Positions 23,923-28,845 of a stretch of 28,845 nucleotides of DNA are shown in pieces. The notes beneath the pieces were generated by a model. That model was not told the origin of the DNA. It saw only the letters and a program-made list of their open reading frames with translations, and ran no database searches. Origin of the DNA: a virus; the IMG/VR virus record IMGVR_UViG_3300017786_001684, positions 1 through 28,845 of that record. One strand, given 5' to 3'. The first letter of the stretch is position 1; every line of letters begins with the position of its first letter. The position numbers and the translations under genes were made by a program.

Positions 23923-23953
23923 TTGATTATTAGATTTCTAATAATGGTATAAT
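23923..23953 (+). promoter_or_regulatory. Probable rightward promoter with extended -10
   Basis: TTGATT at 23923-23928, 19-base spacer, and TATAAT at 23948-23953 preceded by TGG at 23945-23947, i.e. an extended -10. The spacer is occupied by the 20-bp palindrome, which would place a bound repressor between -35 and -10. It would drive the early genes from 24129, leaving a leader of ~170 bases. Confidence 0.5.
23926..23945. promoter_or_regulatory. 20-bp perfect palindrome, candidate operator
   Basis: ATTATTAGA TT TCTAATAAT, nine-base arms with a two-base spacer, overlapping the predicted promoter spacer. Repeated ATTAGT half-sites lie downstream (23985, 23993, 24002), so a dimeric regulator with several sites is likely. 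No candidate repressor gene was recognised in the window. Confidence 0.55.
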
Positions 23954-24074
23954 CTCTAAAACACTAAGATTTTTTAAGGTCAGTATTAGTTTATTAGTAA
24001 TATTAGTTGTTTTAGAAAAATATTTCTGTAAAATTTTTTTATTTTTTAAAACACATATCCGTAATAACTTTACT

Positions 24075-24104
24075 TTGACGTAGTTCGTATATATTATTTA
24101 TTAC
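24075..24104 (+). promoter_or_regulatory. Weaker second rightward promoter candidate
   Basis: TTGACG at 24075-24080 with a TATTAC -10-like box at 24099-24104 (18-base spacer). It ends about 25 bases before the GTG start at 24129 and thus would leave a very short leader. The -35 box is good (5 of 6) but the -10 box is poor (4 of 6). Confidence 0.35.
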
Positions 24105-24128
24105 CTAGAAATAAGAAAGGAGAAAAAA

Positions 24129-24455
24129 GTGACAGTATATGTCGTACAAGAAGTTCCAGGACGAAACATCGCCTCTGCTAGACAGTTTGGTGATTTTGAA
24201 GTTCTGTTGCCTTCTAACACACAAATTATGTTAAGTGCGTCTCCTTCAGTTCGTAGAATGAAAAGTCTTTTACAAGACTACAAAGAAGGCGATTACTTAT
24301 TATTAATAGGCGACCCTGCCGCCATAGGCGTAGCGTGTTCTATCGCTGCATTTTATAATCGAGGTAGATATAGTATATTAAAGTGGGATAGGCAGGAAGG
24401 TTTATACTATCCCGTTGATATCGATTTACACCAGAAAGGAGAAATAGATGAATGA
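24129..24455 (+). CDS. Conserved early phage protein, 108 residues
   Basis: GTG start with AAAGGAGA six bases upstream, first gene of the rightward early block. The sequence (VYVVQEVPGRNIASARQFGD, then LLLIGDPAAIGVACSIAAFY and RYSILKWDRQEGLYYPVDID) matches a pattern I recognise as common in marine podovirus-like phages, always first in the replication region, with no known role. It is an alpha/beta protein without a catalytic motif that I can see. Being the leading gene, it may be made early and act on the host, but this is inference. Overlaps the next gene by eight bases. Confidence 0.8.
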   Translation: MTVYVVQEVPGRNIASARQFGDFEVLLPSNTQIMLSASPSVRRMKSLLQDYKEGDYLLLIGDPAAIGVACSIAAFYNRGRYSILKWDRQEGLYYPVDIDLHQKGEIDE

Positions 24456-25023
24456 GAAACCAACTTTTGAAGACTTAGTCGGAACTTCAGACGCTCAGCA
24501 ATGGGATAATGATGTTTCTGATGGAGAGCTTTCAATAGTTTCTAGTTTAGCTAATAAACAACTTCAACTAGCTACAGAAGTAGCAGAGCTAGAAGCTAAT
24601 TTAAAAGCTAAAAAAGAAGAACTTCGTTTGACTTCGGAGCAAGAGTTACCTGATGCTATGCAAGCGGCAGGACTTACTCAAATAAAACTTAATAGTGGAG
24701 AAAATATTTCTATTAATGAGTTTTATAACGCTCACATATCGAAAGCAAACCAAGAAAAAGCGTATGAGTGGTTAACGCAAAACGGTCATGAAGGTCTTAT
24801 AAAGAACGAGGTTCTTTTAAAGTTCGGACGTGAAGAAAGTTTAGTCGTTGATGAAACAGTTTCAGCTTTGCAAGCAAGAGGCTTATCACCGCAAGTACGT
24901 CAGAGTGTTCACCCTAGTACATTAAAAGCTTTTGTAAAAGAGCAGTTTACTAGTGGGAACGATATACCAACCGAGCCTTTTGGTATCTACATAGGTACTA
25001 AAGCTATTATTAAAAAGGATTAA
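24448..25023 (+). CDS. Conserved early phage protein with coiled coil, 191 residues
   Basis: AGAAAGGAGA before the ATG. Residues ~30-65 are a charged coiled coil (LANKQLQLATEVAELEANLK). The C-terminal two-thirds carry LPDAMQAAGLTQIKLNSGEN, KAYEWLTQNGHEGLIKNEVL and VHPSTLKAFVKEQ, a conserved pattern of marine phage replication regions with no established function. Position before two replication-type genes suggests DNA metabolism, perhaps binding of DNA or of the polymerase. No motif proves this. Confidence 0.8.
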   Translation: MNEKPTFEDLVGTSDAQQWDNDVSDGELSIVSSLANKQLQLATEVAELEANLKAKKEELRLTSEQELPDAMQAAGLTQIKLNSGENISINEFYNAHISKANQEKAYEWLTQNGHEGLIKNEVLLKFGREESLVVDETVSALQARGLSPQVRQSVHPSTLKAFVKEQFTSGNDIPTEPFGIYIGTKAIIKKD

Positions 25024-25027
25024 TATT

Positions 25028-25801
25028 ATGGCAGAAAATAAAAATGAAGTAGCTGAAGCTACATCTACGGCAATAAGCACGTTTGACGACAGCTTATTGT
25101 CAGGCGGTACTGGGTTAGAAGACACTACTACAGAGGATTTTGCGATTCCTTTTATTAGAGTTTTACAACCTATGTCACCACAAGTGCAAAAGCAAAACGG
25201 AAGTTATGTAGAAGGTGCTAGTGCAGGAGATTTGTACAACACTGTAACTGGTGAAGCTTATGACGGAGAGAAAGGTATTACTATAGTTCCATGTGCTTAT
25301 AACAAAAAGTATATTGAATGGATACCTAGAGAAAAAGGTGGTGGTTTAGTAAACGCTAACCACGACATTTCTATACTTTCTAAATGTACTAGAGACCCAG
25401 AAACTAGAAGATACTACACTCCTGAAGGTAACGAGATAGTAGAGACTGCTCAGTTTTTTATATTAGTAGTTAAAGAAGGTAACGCACAACAAGCAGTTCT
25501 TGCATTTACTTCTACTCAATTAGGGGTAGCTAGGAAATGGTTAACGATGCTTAGAATGGCTAGAGTTCAAAACTCTAAAGGAGAGTCTGTTGAAGCTCCT
25601 ATGTTCGCTTATAGTTATAAATTAACTACAACTACCCAATCTAACGATAAAGGCAGTTGGAACGCTTATAGCATAAACCAAGACAGTGCTACTGATATGT
25701 CTATAGCTATGGTTGCTAAAGACTTTATGGGTGCGGCAAGGTCTGGTGATGTTGATGTAAAACAAGAGCAGCAAAACGAAGTTGTTAACGATAGTATCTA
25801 A
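25028..25801 (+). CDS. Conserved phage replication-region protein, possible ssDNA-binding, 257 residues
   Basis: Acidic N-terminus, then a conserved core (EDFAIPFIRVLQPMSPQVQK, AGDLYNTVTGEAYDGEKGIT, KKYIEWIPREKGGG), and FTSTQLGVARKWLTMLRMAR. The C-terminal tail is acidic with Gln/Glu (DVDVKQEQQNEVVND), as in phage ssDNA-binding proteins that use an acidic tail to bind partners. It lies directly before the primase gene. ssDNA-binding is a reasonable guess from position, tail and length, but no OB-fold signature can be proved here. Confidence 0.75.
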   Translation: MAENKNEVAEATSTAISTFDDSLLSGGTGLEDTTTEDFAIPFIRVLQPMSPQVQKQNGSYVEGASAGDLYNTVTGEAYDGEKGITIVPCAYNKKYIEWIPREKGGGLVNANHDISILSKCTRDPETRRYYTPEGNEIVETAQFFILVVKEGNAQQAVLAFTSTQLGVARKWLTMLRMARVQNSKGESVEAPMFAYSYKLTTTTQSNDKGSWNAYSINQDSATDMSIAMVAKDFMGAARSGDVDVKQEQQNEVVNDSI

Positions 25802-25815
25802 AAAGGAGATATTGT

Positions 25816-27339
25816 ATGCCGTTAGCAGGGGAGTTTGCTGTACGTTATGCGGGGCTACGTCAAGCGTACGGAACTTTCACAGCTAGTAATGAAACTAGAG
25901 AAGATGGAAAGGCAAGTGGTAAAAACATCACTATATCAAAGGAGTTGTCTGACAACGATTTGTTAAAGTTATGGGAAAACCATTTGTCTGGTCATCAAAG
26001 TGTAGGAATCGTACCTATAGATGAACATAATAATTGTGTATGGGGTGCTATAGACGTTGATGAGTATCAGCTAGATTTAAAAGATTTAGCTATTAAGATA
26101 GCCAAGCAAAAACTACCATTAGTTTTATGCCGTAGTAAAAGTGGCGGTGCTCATATTTATATATTCCTTAATGAACCAGTAGCAGCATCTATGCTACAAA
26201 GAAAACTAAGACAGATAGCAGCAGCAATAGGATACGGACAAGCAGAGATATTCCCTAAACAAACACAGTTATTATTAGAACGTGGAGATAGAGGCAGCAC
26301 GTTAAATATGCCCTACTTTGGTGGAGAGAACTCTACTAGGTATGCTTACGGTACGGATGGAGCAGCATTAACTCCAGAAGAATTTTTAGAGCATACAAAA
26401 AACATTGAATTAAAACCTAGTGAATTAGAAAGATTAGAAGCTAGTCCATTAACCGAAACTATGGACTGGTTAGACCAAGCACCCCCGTGTATACAACACT
26501 TAGTAGTACAGGGCTTCCCTAAGGGCTCAAGAAACTCTGGCTTGTTTAACGTGGGGGTCTTCTTAAGAAAAAAGTTTGCAGATGATTGGGAAAAAAGATT
26601 AGAGGATATAAATATAAAATATATGCAACCTCCCTTAGGTGCACAAGAAGTTTTAACAGTAGCTAAACAATTACAAAGAAAAGATTATTTTTATAAATGT
26701 AATGACCAACCTATAGCTAGTCATTGTAATAGTCCTTTATGTAGAACACGTAAATTTGGTATAGGTGCTAACGGTGGTACACCCTTATTTAGTAACCTTA
26801 CAAAACAGGATAGTGACCCACCTATATGGTTTTTAGATGTAGAAGGTGGTAGACTAGAGTTAGAGACAGATGATTTATTAAACCAAAACAGGTTTCAGCG
26901 TAAGTGTATGGATGCGTTAAATAAAATACCACCAAAAGTAAAAGAAAACGTATGGAGACAGATAATACAACAGCTACTCGATGCGTTAACCGTTGTAGAA
27001 GTACCTAAAGAAAGTTCTACCGAAGGACATTTTATGGAGTTATTAGAAGCTTTCTGTACAGAAAGACCTGCTAGAGAAAGAGATGAATTACTATTACATA
27101 AACCGTGGACAGATAATGGTAAAACGTATTTTAGATTATTAGATTTAATGGATTACTTACACAGGAATAATTTTAAAGAATACCAAAGAAACAGATTAAC
27201 TTCTAAATTAAAACAATTACACGGTGAGCCTTTCTTTTTTAATATAAAAGGCAAAGGAGTAAACGTTTGGTTTATAGAAGAATTTAAAGCACAAGACGAA
27301 CCACATGACTTACCAGACTTTAACGATAATTTATTATGA
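25816..27339 (+). CDS. AEP-superfamily (TOTE-type) DNA primase
   Basis: 507 residues, AAAGGAGAT upstream of the ATG. The N-terminal ~200 residues form an archaeo-eukaryotic primase domain: catalytic DxD at D80/D82 (WGAIDVDEY), the CRSKSGGAHIYIF motif with H113, and AEIFPKQTQL with E144. The next part has four Cys (C225 in APPCIQHL, C295, C304, C309 in YKCNDQPIASHCNSPLCRTR), a spacing that could bind Zn or an Fe-S cluster as in the large primase subunit. The C-terminal ~180 residues are helical. It should make primers for phage DNA replication, or act as a primase-polymerase. The next gene starts in its stop (ATGA). Confidence 0.85.
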   Translation: MPLAGEFAVRYAGLRQAYGTFTASNETREDGKASGKNITISKELSDNDLLKLWENHLSGHQSVGIVPIDEHNNCVWGAIDVDEYQLDLKDLAIKIAKQKLPLVLCRSKSGGAHIYIFLNEPVAASMLQRKLRQIAAAIGYGQAEIFPKQTQLLLERGDRGSTLNMPYFGGENSTRYAYGTDGAALTPEEFLEHTKNIELKPSELERLEASPLTETMDWLDQAPPCIQHLVVQGFPKGSRNSGLFNVGVFLRKKFADDWEKRLEDINIKYMQPPLGAQEVLTVAKQLQRKDYFYKCNDQPIASHCNSPLCRTRKFGIGANGGTPLFSNLTKQDSDPPIWFLDVEGGRLELETDDLLNQNRFQRKCMDALNKIPPKVKENVWRQIIQQLLDALTVVEVPKESSTEGHFMELLEAFCTERPARERDELLLHKPWTDNGKTYFRLLDLMDYLHRNNFKEYQRNRLTSKLKQLHGEPFFFNIKGKGVNVWFIEEFKAQDEPHDLPDFNDNLL

Positions 27340-27917
27340 TTAAATATATACCTAAATATTTCCAACACTGTAACGCTAATATACAAACATGGGACAAACC
27401 TTCAGAAAGAGTTTTTGATGGTAAAACAGTCAAAGGCAGACCTACAAGAGGGTTTGGCAGTTCTTCGTTTGATTATGCAGGTAAGTTATACAAACCTAGT
27501 CCTTGGTCTAAAACAATGTATGTTTTTAAACAAGATGTAGAAAAATTAGTCTGGGAAGAATTAGGAATAGATAAACAATTTACTTTTTGTTTATGCGGAT
27601 TTTACGGAACTGACGGTAAAGGTATACCTCATCATTCAGACACAGTCCCGACAGAAGATGATTTAGTTGTGTCTATTTCTTTAGGAGCACCAAGAATATT
27701 TATACAAAAAACATATCAAAACCATGTTAAAAAACACACTAAAACAAGCGAAACATTTTTGAAAGAAAACTTTGTTATAGACGAAACACATTATTTATTA
27801 GAAGATGGAGACGTGCTTATTTTCGATGGAAAAAATCAAATGTATTCTACTCATTGTGTACCTGATTTACAAAACGCAGGTGAAAGAATTAATCTAACTT
27901 TTAGAAGTGGTTTATGA
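27336..27917 (+). CDS. alkB: AlkB-like 2OG-Fe(II) dioxygenase (nucleic acid demethylase)
   Basis: 193 residues. Metal ligands H100 and D102 (PHHSD) and H173 (THCVP), 2OG ligand R184, and the AlkB signature R-I-N-L-T-F-R with R190 are all present. The LCGFYGTDGKGIPHHSD segment resembles ALKBH2/3-type proteins. Such enzymes remove alkyl groups (1-methyladenine, 3-methylcytosine) from DNA or RNA by oxidation. In phages it may protect the genome against methylation damage, or act on modified RNA. It overlaps the primase by four bases and the helicase by four bases, all within a replication cluster. The gene is full length. Confidence 0.88.
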   Translation: MIKYIPKYFQHCNANIQTWDKPSERVFDGKTVKGRPTRGFGSSSFDYAGKLYKPSPWSKTMYVFKQDVEKLVWEELGIDKQFTFCLCGFYGTDGKGIPHHSDTVPTEDDLVVSISLGAPRIFIQKTYQNHVKKHTKTSETFLKENFVIDETHYLLEDGDVLIFDGKNQMYSTHCVPDLQNAGERINLTFRSGL

Positions 27918-28845
27918 CTTTACCTAGCCATACACAAGTTATTCTTGGACCTCCTGGAACAGGTAAAACGAGTACATTACTTGGTCTTATAGAAGACGAA
28001 TTACAAAACGGCACTAGTCCTGATACTATAGGGTTTTTTACTTTTACCAAAAAAGCAGTGAACGAAGGTAAAGAAAGAGCTATGAATAAATTTAGTATAA
28101 GTAATAAAGAACTGCCTTATTTTAGAACATTACATTCTTTAGCTTTTAGACAACTAGGACTAACGAGAGAAAGCGTAGTAAGTAATTCAGATATAAAAGA
28201 TTTAAATGAAAAACTTAATCTAAAATTAACTGGAAGAACTACGTCAGACGACGGTCATCTATTCGGCATGACACATGATGATAGATTAGCTTTTATAGAA
28301 AACCTTGCTAGGATGAGAGATATACCTTTAAAAGAACAATGGCATCAAGTAGAAGATGCAGTAGGTTGGTTCGAGCTAGAGAGGTTTGCTAGAGGATTAC
28401 AATTATTTAAAGAAGATAGATTATTAGTAGACTACACAGATATGTTATGTAAGTTTTTAGTAGAAGGCGATGTGCCAAAACTAGATGTTATGTTTGTAGA
28501 CGAAGCTCAAGACTTGTCGCCTTTACAGTGGGCGGTGGTTCGTAAACTAGCAGATAAAGCAAAAAAGATTTATGTAGCAGGAGACGATGACCAAGCTATT
28601 TATAAATGGGCGGGTGCTGATGTTGATTACTTAATACAAAACTCTAAAGATGCTTTAGTTTTAAAACAATCCTATCGTGTACCTTCTGCTGTACACGAGG
28701 TCGCTCGACAATGTATAGGTCAAGTTAGGTCTAGAATATATAAAGAATGGACACCTAGAAAAGAAAAAGGATTAGTTAGGTGGGAACCAAATATAGAATT
28801 AGTTAATATGGAAAAAGGCGATTGGTTAGTTTTAGCAAGGACTAA
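27914..28845 (+). CDS. UvrD/Rep-type SF1 helicase, 5' part
   Basis: Starts in the AlkB-like stop (ATGA overlap) and runs off the right edge after 310 codons. Motif I GPPGTGKT at residues 12-19, TFTKKAVNE (motif Ia, ~43-51), TLHSLAFRQLG (72-82), motif II VDEAQD (195-200), motif III GDDDQAIYKWAGA (223-235) and QSYRVP (motif IV) are in order. The C-terminal domain with motifs V and VI lies beyond the window. A UvrD-like 3'-5' DNA helicase acting in phage replication or repair is well supported; the exact subgroup is not. Confidence 0.93.
   Translation, partial: MTLPSHTQVILGPPGTGKTSTLLGLIEDELQNGTSPDTIGFFTFTKKAVNEGKERAMNKFSISNKELPYFRTLHSLAFRQLGLTRESVVSNSDIKDLNEKLNLKLTGRTTSDDGHLFGMTHDDRLAFIENLARMRDIPLKEQWHQVEDAVGWFELERFARGLQLFKEDRLLVDYTDMLCKFLVEGDVPKLDVMFVDEAQDLSPLQWAVVRKLADKAKKIYVAGDDDQAIYKWAGADVDYLIQNSKDALVLKQSYRVPSAVHEVARQCIGQVRSRIYKEWTPRKEKGLVRWEPNIELVNMEKGDWLVLART

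Larger units (their letters stand above)
23813..24128. promoter_or_regulatory. Divergent non-coding control region, 316 bases
   Basis: No gene is supported here. It separates the leftward helicase from the rightward early genes, so it must hold promoters for both. It is very AT-rich. It contains a 20-bp palindrome (23926-23945) and a smaller one (CTAAT AGA ATTAG, 23897-23909). The motif ATTAGT occurs at 23905, 23985, 23993 and 24002. There are T-runs at 24034-24048. A minus-strand -10-like TATAAT is at 23840-23845, about 28 bases before the helicase start. A replication origin here is possible but unproved. Confidence 0.72.

Noticed and set aside
1-28845. Integrated prophage with attachment sites
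   Set aside because: No integrase, excisionase, tRNA-end repeat or bacterial flanking gene is visible in the window; a temperate lifestyle cannot be judged from it.

Overview
This AT-rich window is a densely packed piece of a tailed double-stranded DNA phage genome. Genes overlap by 1-8 bases at most junctions and use ATG/GTG starts with AAGGAG-type ribosome binding sites. The gene set is a trimeric repeat fibre with a self-cleaving chaperone, a T4-type lysozyme, holin-like proteins, tail nozzle and ejection-type proteins, a primase and helicases. Together with the low GC it suggests a marine phage of an AT-rich Gram-negative host; SAR11-type or related marine bacteria are plausible, but that is inference. 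Terminase, portal, capsid, DNA polymerase and integrase are not in the window, so it is part of a larger genome.

Layout. Bases 1-5494 hold virion and accessory genes: the 3' part of a fibre with 17-residue repeats, a 2-oxoglutarate oxygenase, small coiled-coil and membrane proteins, and a nozzle-like protein. Bases 5506-7538 hold lysis and host-takeover genes: a lysozyme, three small lysine-rich proteins, a staphylococcal-type nuclease and a holin-like protein. Bases 7550-12334 hold the most unusual block, a five-gene operon-like run. It encodes a CsgF-like protein, a CsgG-like outer-membrane lipoprotein pore, a curlin-like secreted repeat protein, a FecR-domain exported protein ending in a curlin-like repeat, and a CHASE2-type membrane adenylate cyclase with all catalytic residues present. 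Bases 12332-12418 are a short non-coding leader with inverted repeats. Bases 12419-22373 hold late virion genes: a cupin-like protein, several Gly/Gln/Pro/Met-rich proteins and a 1116-residue probable ejection protein. A single minus-strand SF2 helicase (22370-23812) converges on them. Bases 23813-24128 are the only non-coding stretch over 300 bases, a divergent control region with palindromes and ATTAGT repeats. Bases 24129-28845 hold rightward early/replication genes: three conserved phage proteins of unknown role, an archaeo-eukaryotic-type primase, an AlkB-like dioxygenase and the N-terminal part of a UvrD-like helicase cut by the window edge.

How it may work together. The right-hand genes would replicate and repair DNA, and the left and centre genes would build the tail and lyse the cell. 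The curli/FecR/cyclase block looks like a cargo island inserted between the lysis genes and the late tail genes. It has a secretion pore and its plug partner, a candidate amyloid substrate, a periplasmic FecR protein that may join the fibre, and a cyclase whose sensor domain faces the periplasm. This suggests that the infected cell's surface is remodelled and that cAMP signalling is coupled to the envelope. The individual families are recognisable by sequence; their joint function is a hypothesis.
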